A stretch of 64,000 nucleotides of DNA from NCBI GenBank assembly GCA_002478565.1, contig DLPC01000018.1, forward strand, positions 130,894 to 194,893, written 5' to 3'. Shown here piece by piece: positions 19,416 through 26,591 of this stretch. The translations under genes and the position numbers were made by a program. The notes under the pieces are model-generated. The model had not been told where the DNA came from and made no database searches. It saw only the letters and a list, made by a program, of their open reading frames with translations. Source of the DNA: Flavobacteriales bacterium UBA7468. GTDB lineage: Bacteria; Bacteroidota; Bacteroidia; Flavobacteriales_D; Crocinitomicaceae. Position 1 is the first letter of the stretch; every line of letters starts with the position of its first letter.

Positions 19416-20032
19416 ACGGTTTGATTTTGAGGGAATAAAAAATTAATAAGCATTTCTTTAACGTAAGCCTTGTGGGCTCTAAGATCTTGATCTAATGTTT
19501 CGGCATCAATTCCGTGAAATTGTTGGGTCAATTTCTTAGACATAAATGGATAGTGAACATTGGACATCAACAAAATGGTGACATTTCTCAGGCTGATCTG
19601 ACGAATTTCTCCACTGGCCTGAGCAGCTTCGAGCTGTTGGAAAATCCCGGTTTTTGCTATGGGTTCAAAAAAATGACTTGGCATCGGGGCACCAGATTTA
19701 TTTTGATGAATGGCTTGTAGAATAAACATAGGTAGTTCTGGATGCTCTAGAAAAAAATCGAACTCTTTTTCAATAAGCAAAGTAGTTTTCTCTTTGAGCG
19801 TGAGATCTGAGCTAAATACTTCGATCATAGACTGTAAGAAATCACTCATAGCTCCTTCAAAAATGAGCTCAAAGAGTTTTTCTTTAGATCTGAAATAGTA
19901 ATTCAGTAATGATACATTACTACCCACTTCCTTGGCTATATCGCGAACAGAACAACCGTCAAAGCCTTTAGTCATAAAGACTTTTTTCGCAGCCGCCTTT
20001 ATTTTTTCTTCTGTACTTAGATCTCTTTTCAT
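19412..20032 (-). CDS. TetR/AcrR-family transcriptional regulator of the efflux operon
   Basis: 206 residues from ATG 20032. An in-frame TTG at 20098 would add 22 residues but lies upstream of the predicted -7 element (20056-20063), so it was not used. The helix-turn-helix is clear: KIKAAAKKVFMTKGFDGCSV, then RDIAKEVGSNVSLLNYYF and the RSKEKLFELIF end of the domain. The C-terminal ligand domain is generic. First gene of tetR-tolC-mfp-rnd, so it probably represses its own operon via the two palindromes just upstream. Inducer unknown. Confidence 0.92.
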   Translation of the reverse strand: MKRDLSTEEKIKAAAKKVFMTKGFDGCSVRDIAKEVGSNVSLLNYYFRSKEKLFELIFEGAMSDFLQSMIEVFSSDLTLKEKTTLLIEKEFDFFLEHPELPMFILQAIHQNKSGAPMPSHFFEPIAKTGIFQQLEAAQASGEIRQISLRNVTILLMSNVHYPFMSKKLTQQFHGIDAETLDQDLRAHKAYVKEMLINFLFPQNQTV

Positions 20033-20055
20033 GGGTTGATTCTCATATTGCGCTG

Positions 20056-20063
20056 CAAATTTA
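20056..20063 (-). promoter_or_regulatory. -7 promoter element of the tetR-efflux operon
   Basis: On the minus strand TAAATTTG, a perfect TAnnTTTG match, ends 23 nt before the ATG at 20032. The first operator-like palindrome lies 11-26 bp upstream of it. Confidence 0.65.
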
Positions 20064-20073
20064 AACACTCTTA

Positions 20074-20089
20074 TTAAACATTTGTTCAA
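20074..20089. promoter_or_regulatory. TetR-type operator candidate O1
   Basis: TTAAAC-ATTT-GTTCAA, an inverted repeat with one mismatch, at the -33 region of the tetR operon promoter. Same design as O2 at 20105-20120, with centres exactly 31 bp apart (about three helical turns). Confidence 0.65.
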
Positions 20090-20104
20090 TTTTTTCAAGA
20101 AAAA

Positions 20105-20120
20105 TTAAACGATTGTTTAA
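20105..20120. promoter_or_regulatory. TetR-type operator candidate O2
   Basis: TTAAAC-GATT-GTTTAA, a perfect 6+6 inverted repeat. It sits just upstream of the likely promoter of the divergent fucosidase gene (TTTG at 20123-20126, then TTCCTTTG at 20147-20154), so the same regulator may touch both transcription units. Confidence 0.65.
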
Positions 20121-20158
20121 ATTTTGGCAAACTCAAGGCTATTTTGTTCCTTTGAAAG

Positions 20159-21529
20159 ATGAATAAATTGTTTCACCTACTCCTTTGCATACCCTTTGTT
20201 TCCTTTTCACAAAAGCAAGTTTCCGATACTTGGTTTGAAGACGCCAAACTGGGTATTTTTATTCATTGGGGCATGTATACGGTTGACGGAACTTCAGAAA
20301 GCTGGGCCTTCCACAATAAAACAGTTCCTTATGAATTATACATGAAACAAATGACAGGTTTCAGCGCGGAAAATTACAAACCTGACCAATGGGCAGCCTT
20401 AATTCAAGAAAGTGGTGCTAAATATTGTGTCATCACGACCAAACACCACGATGGCCTCTCTCTCTACGATACCAAAATACGAACAGCCTCACCTAAAAAA
20501 AACACAAACTGGACTCCTAAACTACCGCTAAGCACGGTTTATCAGAGCCCTTGCAAACAAGATTTAATCGCTCCCTTGTTTGCAGAACTTAAAAAAGCTG
20601 GGATTCATACGGGGGCTTATTATTCGCTACTCGATTGGAGCTCAAATGATTACCCAGGTTTTCTAAAAGATTCTAGCCGCTACCAAATCAAGGATGATTT
20701 AGCTCGTTGGCAGCGATTTCTAGATTTCATGCATGGGCAAATTGAGGAACTTGCCAGCAAGTACAACCCTGACCTATATTGGTTTGACGGCGACTGGGAA
20801 CATTCAGAGCAAGAATGGCAGGCTGCTAAAATTGATTCAATTATCAAATTTTACAATCCTCTTGCAATTCTGAATGGTCGGCTCAAAAGCTATGGAGACT
20901 ACGACACCCCTGAACAAAATATGCCCATTCTCCATCCGGACAAAAATACGTGGGAACTCTGCCTTACCACCAATGATAACTGGGGTTACAGACCCCAAGA
21001 TAAAAACTTTAAAAGCCATTTTGATTTGCTAAGTATCTTCACGGAATGCTTGAATATGGGCGGTAACTTGCTTCTAGACATTGGTCCAAAAGCCGACGGA
21101 ACCATTCCTGAGGAACAAGTAGCCATTCTCCAAGAGTTCGGTCGCTGGACAAAGAAACATGCCACTGCTATTTACGGCACGACTGCCGGTTTGCCAGATG
21201 GTCATTACCATGGATCCTCTACCCTTTCGAAAGATTCAATGACTTTGAATTTATTTGTACCGAGCCCACAAGGTCCGCAACTCAATTCAATTCCGCTCAC
21301 AACCCGAATTTTTATTAAAGGACTCAAAAGCAAACCTCAAAGCGTTCAATTGATGGGTGCTTCCACCCCACTTGTTGTCAAAGAAGTGGGGAAAATTTCA
21401 TGGAGTTCAGTTCCAGGTACTTTATTTATTGATATTCCGATAAGCGAGATGGACAAGATGATCAGTGTCGTTGAAATCAAATTCAATGAGCCCATCCAAC
21501 TATATCGCGGAAAAGGAGGATTTCATTAA
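20159..21529 (+). CDS. Alpha-L-fucosidase-like glycoside hydrolase, family GH29
   Basis: 456 residues, exported (signal peptide about 1-18, FVSFSQ). The GH29 barrel signatures are present: WFEDAKLGIFIHWGMYTVDG at the start, TTKHHDG near 95, and the nucleophile candidate D210 in YWFDGDW. The GGNLLLDIGPKADG motif lies near 300. A beta-sandwich domain fills the last 110 residues. It should release alpha-linked fucose (or a close galacto-sugar) from glycans with retention. First gene of a three-gene cluster with a DUF4838 protein and a second GH29. It diverges from the tetR operon across two shared operator-like sites. Confidence 0.9.
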   Translation: MNKLFHLLLCIPFVSFSQKQVSDTWFEDAKLGIFIHWGMYTVDGTSESWAFHNKTVPYELYMKQMTGFSAENYKPDQWAALIQESGAKYCVITTKHHDGLSLYDTKIRTASPKKNTNWTPKLPLSTVYQSPCKQDLIAPLFAELKKAGIHTGAYYSLLDWSSNDYPGFLKDSSRYQIKDDLARWQRFLDFMHGQIEELASKYNPDLYWFDGDWEHSEQEWQAAKIDSIIKFYNPLAILNGRLKSYGDYDTPEQNMPILHPDKNTWELCLTTNDNWGYRPQDKNFKSHFDLLSIFTECLNMGGNLLLDIGPKADGTIPEEQVAILQEFGRWTKKHATAIYGTTAGLPDGHYHGSSTLSKDSMTLNLFVPSPQGPQLNSIPLTTRIFIKGLKSKPQSVQLMGASTPLVVKEVGKISWSSVPGTLFIDIPISEMDKMISVVEIKFNEPIQLYRGKGGFH

Positions 21530-21554
21530 GCTATTCAAATTCAACATAATTGAC

Positions 21555-23735
21555 ATGATCCCAAAAAAAATCCTTTTTATATGCTTCTTTTTGTCCTTTT
21601 CTTTGATGGCACAAAAAGAAGTTTATTACCCAAGAATTCAAAATTCTTTCGAATTTTATTTGAGAGAAGCCGGTCAGCAAACACAACACTTTGAACTCCG
21701 TTTCTTTTGGCCCGACAAACAATTTTTTCCTAATTGTGAAAACTGGGGCAATGATGGTTTTGGCGTTATATGCGATCAAAAACAAATTCAAATTTTTGGC
21801 TACTCGGAGGCCGCTTGTAAAAATGCCATTTATGATATTTTACAACGCAAATTCAATTTCGAGTATTTCCAAGCTGAATGCACCCGCATACCCAATAAAA
21901 TTCCATTCAAACTTCCTTACGATCGGTACGAATCTATTCCTGCTTTTCAATACAGAGAAATTTTCTACGGCGAAACACGCAGAGCTGGCTATGGAGATTG
22001 GCACAAACTCACAAGTGGTGAATCTTCCTTCACCTTTGAAAATCATCCCGGATGGGGTCTATGGGTACACACGTTGCACAAACTACTTCCTCCGGAACTT
22101 CATTTTGAAACGCATCCAGAATACTACGCTTTGCGCAATGGAATACGCATGAAAGATCAGGTTTGCCTCAGTAATCCGGAGGTCCTCAATTTAGTTTGCA
22201 ACAACTTGGCTTCAGAAATGCAAAAAAAACCTGACGCTAAATATTGGTCGGTGAGCCAAATGGACAACTATAATTATTGTGAGTGCAGCACTTGTAGCCA
22301 CATTGACTCCTTGGAGCACAGCCATTCAGGGACCATGCTGCGTTTTGTCAATGAGGTAGCCAAACGTTTTCCAAATAAGATCATATCTACCCTCGCTTAT
22401 CAATACACGCGCAGTGCACCCCAACTTACCAAACCAGCATCAAACGTGAATATCATGCTCTGTACCATTGAAGAAAACAGGGCGAAATCTTTGGCCGGAA
22501 GCGGTTTTGAAAAAGACCTCAAAGATTGGGCGGCACTCACCAATAACATCCTGATTTGGGATTATGTCATTAACTTCTCACATATGGTCATGCCCTTTCC
22601 AAACTGGCCTACCCTTCAAGAAAACATTCAACTTTTCAAGCAAAACGGCGTGCAAATGATTTTCGAACAGGGCTATAACTCGCCATCATCAGAAATGCAA
22701 CCATTACGCGCTTTTTTGCTCTCAAAATGGGTTTGGAACCCCAACCTGAACGCCGATAGTTTGATTTATGAATTTACCGAAAATTATTATGGTCCTGCTG
22801 GTGTCATTGTTAGAGAGATTTTACGGGCGCAGGTAAAAGATCTCCAAAACAGTGGCAAAGCGCTTACGCTCTATGAACCACCAATCACACACATCAATGG
22901 CTATTTGGCACCTGCTAACTTGAAATGGGCACTTCATATGTATGAGAAAGCTAAAAAACTACCCGGCATGACTGCCCAACAGGTTCAAAGGATTGAAATG
23001 GCCGAGCAAAGCATCCGTTATGCACTCATAGAAGTAGGCAAATCGCCGCTTGCTGGCCCCGATTGGTATTTTGCTGCAAATGAATCCTTTTATCAACAGC
23101 TACTCAAAGATTTCACCAATATTGCTATCATAAATGGCCCTAAGCTGTTACATGAAGTGAGGCTCAGCCCAGAACAATTTCAACAACAAACACTTCAATT
23201 CTGGCAAGAAGCCCGCGTCAAACATCTGGCCAAGCAACAAAATGTGAGATACCTCACACTACCCGCTAAAGCCTACCGTGATGGCCTAACAGTGAATGAT
23301 ACGCTAAACTGGACCAAAACTGCCATTATCAATGACGGCCTCAGGGCTACTTTAGAATATCAAAAAGGTTGGCAAGGATGGCAGGGGCTTGATGCCGAAC
23401 TCGAAGTTCAACTCGACAAAGCTTACCACATCGATTCGGTACGCATTCATTATTTGGAAAACAATCAGTCATGGATCATGGGGCCTAGCAAATTAGAGGT
23501 AAAAGGACTAACCCTGGCAAAAAATGAATTTTTAAGCACCAGCTATAATCCGGGCGTAGGACAAGCACAAGTCAATGGCGCATATCCACTTGTTGTCAGC
23601 AACTTTCCAGCTGAACCCATTCAAACCTTACACCTAAAAATTGGTAATCCTGGCGCGCTTCCAAAATGGAGAGGTGTGGCTGGCGATGGTTGGTTATTTA
23701 TAGACGAAATAGAGGTTTATGGACATGAAAAATAA
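21555..23735 (+). CDS. DUF4838 glycan-active protein, putative glycoside hydrolase
   Basis: 726 residues from ATG 21555. The frame is open from an ATG at 21465, but the signal peptide MIPKKILFICFFLSFSLMAQ begins at 21555, 25 bp after the previous stop. Layout: an N-terminal alpha-glucuronidase/GH20-like domain (YSEAACKNAIYDILQRKF), then the DUF4838 barrel (YFQAECTRIPNKIPF, WVHTLHKLLPP, a CECSTCSHID cysteine cluster near 250, LIWDYVINF). A C-terminal F5/8-type carbohydrate-binding sandwich follows (residues about 610-725, ELEVQLDKAYHIDSVRIHY). Its position between two fucosidases suggests joint action on a fucosylated polymer; no activity is assigned with certainty. Confidence 0.8.
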   Translation: MIPKKILFICFFLSFSLMAQKEVYYPRIQNSFEFYLREAGQQTQHFELRFFWPDKQFFPNCENWGNDGFGVICDQKQIQIFGYSEAACKNAIYDILQRKFNFEYFQAECTRIPNKIPFKLPYDRYESIPAFQYREIFYGETRRAGYGDWHKLTSGESSFTFENHPGWGLWVHTLHKLLPPELHFETHPEYYALRNGIRMKDQVCLSNPEVLNLVCNNLASEMQKKPDAKYWSVSQMDNYNYCECSTCSHIDSLEHSHSGTMLRFVNEVAKRFPNKIISTLAYQYTRSAPQLTKPASNVNIMLCTIEENRAKSLAGSGFEKDLKDWAALTNNILIWDYVINFSHMVMPFPNWPTLQENIQLFKQNGVQMIFEQGYNSPSSEMQPLRAFLLSKWVWNPNLNADSLIYEFTENYYGPAGVIVREILRAQVKDLQNSGKALTLYEPPITHINGYLAPANLKWALHMYEKAKKLPGMTAQQVQRIEMAEQSIRYALIEVGKSPLAGPDWYFAANESFYQQLLKDFTNIAIINGPKLLHEVRLSPEQFQQQTLQFWQEARVKHLAKQQNVRYLTLPAKAYRDGLTVNDTLNWTKTAIINDGLRATLEYQKGWQGWQGLDAELEVQLDKAYHIDSVRIHYLENNQSWIMGPSKLEVKGLTLAKNEFLSTSYNPGVGQAQVNGAYPLVVSNFPAEPIQTLHLKIGNPGALPKWRGVAGDGWLFIDEIEVYGHEK

Positions 23736-25125
23736 AGCGATTCTACTTTGTTTAGTAGGATTTTTGGGTTTTTATTCAGCAGCACAGCACCACGAACAAA
23801 CTTATTTTCCGCCGACGGATTCTTTAGTCATAAGAAAACTTGCCAGCTGGCAAGAATATAAATTTGGCCTCCTCATGCACTGGGGTGCTTATAGCCAATG
23901 GGGCGTGGTTGAAAGCTGGAGTATTTGCCCTGAAGACGAAGATTGGTGCACGCGTAGGGGCCCTTATGCTGCCAATTATTTTGAGTACCTCAAGGCTTAT
24001 GAAAATCTGCAAACGACTTTTCAACCAACACAATTTGACCCAAGCCGCTGGGCGAAGGCAGCTAAAAATGCCGGCATGAAATACATGGTGTTTACCACTA
24101 AACATCATGATGGTTTCTGTATGTTTGATTCCAAATTGACAAACTACACTGTTTCCAATTCAAATTGCCCAAATAGCAAAAGTGCGCACCCAGATCTTAC
24201 GCGCCCTATCTTTGACGCTTTCAGAGCCGAGGGCCTTTGGGTAGGGGCCTATTTCTCCAAACCAGATTGGCATCATTCCGACTACTGGGACCCCAAATTC
24301 CCACCCTATGACCGCAACCCGAACTATGACCTCCAGAAGAAACCAGCAAAATGGGAATCTTTCGTACAATTTACACAAGGGCAAATCATGGAATTGATGC
24401 AAAACTATGGCCCGATTGATATTCTGTGGTTAGATGGTGGTTGGGTGCAACCCTACACCGAAACTTCGCCCAAATGGGGCTATAAACCCGTTGATCAAAA
24501 TATCCACATGGATGAACTTGCTGCCAAAGCTAGAACAGTACAGCCGGGCCTCATTGTGGTTGATCGTGCTGTAGAAGGACCAAATCAAAACTACCTGACA
24601 CCCGAACAAAGCATTCCAGATAAACCACTTCCCTACCCGTGGGAAACCTGCATGACCATGGCTAACAGTTGGAGCTACGTACCTAACGACACCTACAAAA
24701 GCACGGCCATGCTGCTAAAAAACCTTTGCTTCATTGTTTCTAGAGGAGGCAACTTTTTACTCAACATTGCCCCTGACCCCCAAGGCCGCTGGGACAGCAC
24801 AGCCTATGTGCGCCTTGAAGAAATTGGTGCTTGGATGAAAATAAACGGAGCAGCCATTTACAACTCCAAACCTGTAGCGCCCTATGAAATCAAGCAAGGC
24901 GACACCGGCACGTGGGTCTTCACACAAGTCAAGCAAAGCATCTATGCCATTTGGATACCCGGTGAAACAACAACCAGAAAATTAACTTTGGATATCTCTG
25001 AATTTGCACCCTCAAAAGTAAAATCTTTAAATCCCGCCAATGCTATTAAACTTAAAAAAGGTGTCCTACATATATCCTTCGACTCTTCAGTTATTGTTGA
25101 ACCTCAAGTTTTTAAAATAAATTGA
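23725..25125 (+). CDS. Second alpha-L-fucosidase-like glycoside hydrolase, family GH29
   Basis: 466 residues from ATG 23725 (an ATG two codons earlier, 23719, is also possible). The start overlaps the end of the DUF4838 gene by 11 bp, indicating coupled translation. Signal peptide about 1-20 (FYSAAQ). GH29 signatures: YKFGLLMHWGAYSQWG, TTKHHDGFCMFDS, the nucleophile candidate D237 in ILWLDGGW, and RGGNFLLNIAPDPQG. It differs from the first copy, for example in an extra YWDPKFPPYDRNPNYDL loop, so the two are old paralogues with likely different linkage or chain preferences. Periplasmic by signal peptide; no T9SS sorting domain. Confidence 0.9.
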   Translation: MKNKAILLCLVGFLGFYSAAQHHEQTYFPPTDSLVIRKLASWQEYKFGLLMHWGAYSQWGVVESWSICPEDEDWCTRRGPYAANYFEYLKAYENLQTTFQPTQFDPSRWAKAAKNAGMKYMVFTTKHHDGFCMFDSKLTNYTVSNSNCPNSKSAHPDLTRPIFDAFRAEGLWVGAYFSKPDWHHSDYWDPKFPPYDRNPNYDLQKKPAKWESFVQFTQGQIMELMQNYGPIDILWLDGGWVQPYTETSPKWGYKPVDQNIHMDELAAKARTVQPGLIVVDRAVEGPNQNYLTPEQSIPDKPLPYPWETCMTMANSWSYVPNDTYKSTAMLLKNLCFIVSRGGNFLLNIAPDPQGRWDSTAYVRLEEIGAWMKINGAAIYNSKPVAPYEIKQGDTGTWVFTQVKQSIYAIWIPGETTTRKLTLDISEFAPSKVKSLNPANAIKLKKGVLHISFDSSVIVEPQVFKIN

Positions 25126-25171
25126 TATGAAACAAATATTTTTTGTCTTTAAGTAAACTAAAACACTTTAT

Positions 25172-25816
25172 ATGACTAAAAATTATTTGAAGGCGTTCGT
25201 CGCTATGGCCATGATTGCCGCTGGTTTTAACCAAACATCTTTTGCACAAGCTGTAGAGGAAGAAAACATTATTATCGAAGGGTATTACGGTTTTCCAAAC
25301 CTTTACACAGCAACTTTCAAAGCAGCATATGCCAATTCTGGTTCTGAACTTGACCTCACAGCAGGTGGCGCTGGTCCATTGGGTTTAAGGGTAGAATATA
25401 TGGTTACTGACAAAATTGGTTTGGGTCTGGATTTTGGATTTTCAAGTTCTAGCATTAACTACAATGAGGTTACAACCATTGTAAACCCAACAACCGGAAA
25501 TCTAGACAACGTAACCTACGCCTATGACTTCTCAACTAAAAAAATCGGTGCATTGGTTTGCTTCAATTACCACTTCCTTGATAACGATGAATTTGATTTA
25601 TTTTCAACTGTAGGTATTGGTTACAGTAACAGAAGCTTTGACTTCACAAGCACAGACCCTAATTATGTGCCTGTATCAGTTTCAAGACTAGTTCCTGTTG
25701 GATTCAAAGCTGGTTTAGGTATGCGTTATTTCTTTACCGATAACATTGGTGCCAACCTTCAACTCGGTTTTGGCCACGGTGGACTTGTAAATGCAGGACT
25801 TAGCATCAAGCTATAA
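25172..25816 (+). CDS. Small outer-membrane beta-barrel protein
   Basis: 214 residues. Signal peptide about 1-26 (QTSFAQA), then eight-stranded OmpA/OmpX-like barrel patterns: GLRVEYMVTDKIGLGLDFGF, IGALVCFNYHFL, FSTVGIGYSNRSF, GFKAGLGMRYFFTDNIGANL, and a C-terminal strand ending in hydrophobic residues (LSIKL). No periplasmic peptidoglycan domain. Function unknown. It is separated from the fucosidase cluster by 46 bp and followed by a strong terminator. Confidence 0.8.
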   Translation: MTKNYLKAFVAMAMIAAGFNQTSFAQAVEEENIIIEGYYGFPNLYTATFKAAYANSGSELDLTAGGAGPLGLRVEYMVTDKIGLGLDFGFSSSSINYNEVTTIVNPTTGNLDNVTYAYDFSTKKIGALVCFNYHFLDNDEFDLFSTVGIGYSNRSFDFTSTDPNYVPVSVSRLVPVGFKAGLGMRYFFTDNIGANLQLGFGHGGLVNAGLSIKL

Positions 25817-25836
25817 TTGCCATAATTCTTTAAAGG

Positions 25837-25866
25837 AAAGCCCCTCTTCGGAAGGGCTTTTTTTTT
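25837..25866 (+). terminator. Intrinsic terminator after the barrel gene
   Basis: Stem AAAGCCC.TC / GA.GGGCTTT with a TTCG loop (one internal mismatch), followed by six T (25861-25866). Confidence 0.88.
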
Positions 25867-25867
25867 G

Positions 25868-25875
25868 TACCTTTG
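25868..25875 (+). promoter_or_regulatory. -7 promoter element of tmRNA
   Basis: TACCTTTG, perfect TAnnTTTG. It ends 14 nt before the predicted mature 5' end at 25890, leaving a short leader for RNase P removal. Confidence 0.5.
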
Positions 25876-25889
25876 TACCTACGTTCTTT

Positions 25890-26289
25890 GGGGTCGACAT
25901 TGGATTTGACAGCGATAGCGGTAGTCAGGTGTCAGCATGCAGAGGCTTGTAGTGCTCCTCTTAAATATCGTGCTACGACCTATAAATGACAACACGTCAT
26001 ACGCACTTGCTGCTTAATTAACGGAATGTTAATTGGCTTAATCTAGCTGAAGTACAGTAGGCCAGACAAGTACTTCTGATGAACTGCCACCCTTTCGGTT
26101 CATCGCTCAGAAGTTCATCCCATAGGGTTAGTGTTGCCAATGGTTTTACCGCAACATGAAATTAAAAAACCTAAGTGTTCGCGTTGGGTGTTCTTGTCCG
26201 GCCGCACATCGAAAACTAACCACGAACTAAGCATGTAGAAAGCTTGAAAACTCGTCGTTTGGACGAGGGTTCGAACCCCTCCGACTCCA
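25890..26289 (+). ncRNA. ssrA: Transfer-messenger RNA (tmRNA)
   Basis: The 5' end GGGGTCG pairs over seven bases with CGACTCC at 26282-26288 to form the acceptor stem, followed by discriminator A26289. The T arm has GAGGGTTCGAACCCCTC at about 26264-26280. CCA is not encoded. The tag frame is GAC AAC ACG TCA TAC GCA CTT GCT GCT TAA (25988-26017), giving DNTSYALAA; the last five residues fit the Bacteroidota YALAA ending. The resume codon was placed by length against the usual nine-residue GExNYALAA tag, so an extra upstream residue is possible. Rescues stalled ribosomes and tags the peptide for proteolysis. The 3' end adjoins a broken rhuM gene. Confidence 0.95.
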
Positions 26290-26295
26290 CAAAGA

Positions 26296-26323
26296 AAAAA
26301 AGCCCTCGAATGAGGGCTTTTTT
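26296..26323 (+). terminator. Intrinsic terminator of tmRNA
   Basis: Perfect 12-bp stem AAAAAAGCCCTC / GAGGGCTTTTTT with loop GAAT, ending in T-rich sequence. Confidence 0.93.
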
Positions 26324-26404
26324 GTTACTAATTGTTTTAAGTATTTCACCCCACAAAACTTGGTCTTTACCAAGATTTTCACCTTTAAAGTAAAGTGCCT
26401 TCGG

Positions 26405-26412
26405 TAGCTTTG
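26405..26412 (+). promoter_or_regulatory. -7 element retained in front of the rhuM remnant
   Basis: TAGCTTTG, perfect TAnnTTTG, 16 nt before the ATG at 26429. A TTTAAA lies near the expected -33 position. Confidence 0.45.
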
Positions 26413-26428
26413 GGTTTTATCTGGAAAG

Positions 26429-26578
26429 ATGAAAAATGAGATTATGATATACCAACCAAATCAATCTATTGAGCGCATTGAAGTTCGATTAGATCAAGAA
26501 AATGAAACTTTTTGGTTAACTCAAGAACAAATTGCCGATTTATTTGAACGAAATAGAACGGTAATAGAACCTCAGTAA
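26429..26578 (+). pseudogene. Truncated RhuM-family (virulence protein) N-terminus
   Basis: 49 codons from ATG to TAA. The sequence follows the N-terminus of RhuM-family proteins: NEIMIYQPNQSIERIEVRL, then the helix-turn-helix start TFWLTQEQIADLFERNRTVI. It then departs into EPQ and stops, where full-length members (roughly 300 residues) continue. The remainder is absent: 13 bp later the stop codon of the converging 26592-28124 gene appears. RhuM genes are common in mobile islands and restriction loci, and tmRNA genes are classic integration sites, so this is probably the scar of an element that inserted at ssrA and was later deleted. Family call from memory of the motif. Confidence 0.75.
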
Positions 26579-26591
26579 ATAGCTTATGCTA

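Noticed and set aside
21465..21554. Earlier ATG for the DUF4838 protein
   Set aside because: It would overlap the fucosidase gene by 65 bp and hide the signal peptide that begins at 21555.
25127..25156. Nine-codon open frame between the second fucosidase and the barrel gene
   Set aside because: Too short, no ribosome-binding context, likely chance.
26324..26428. Duplicate of the tmRNA 3' end (attachment site)
   Set aside because: Only short A/C-rich similarity (CCACAAA) was seen; no convincing copy of the tmRNA end in the window.
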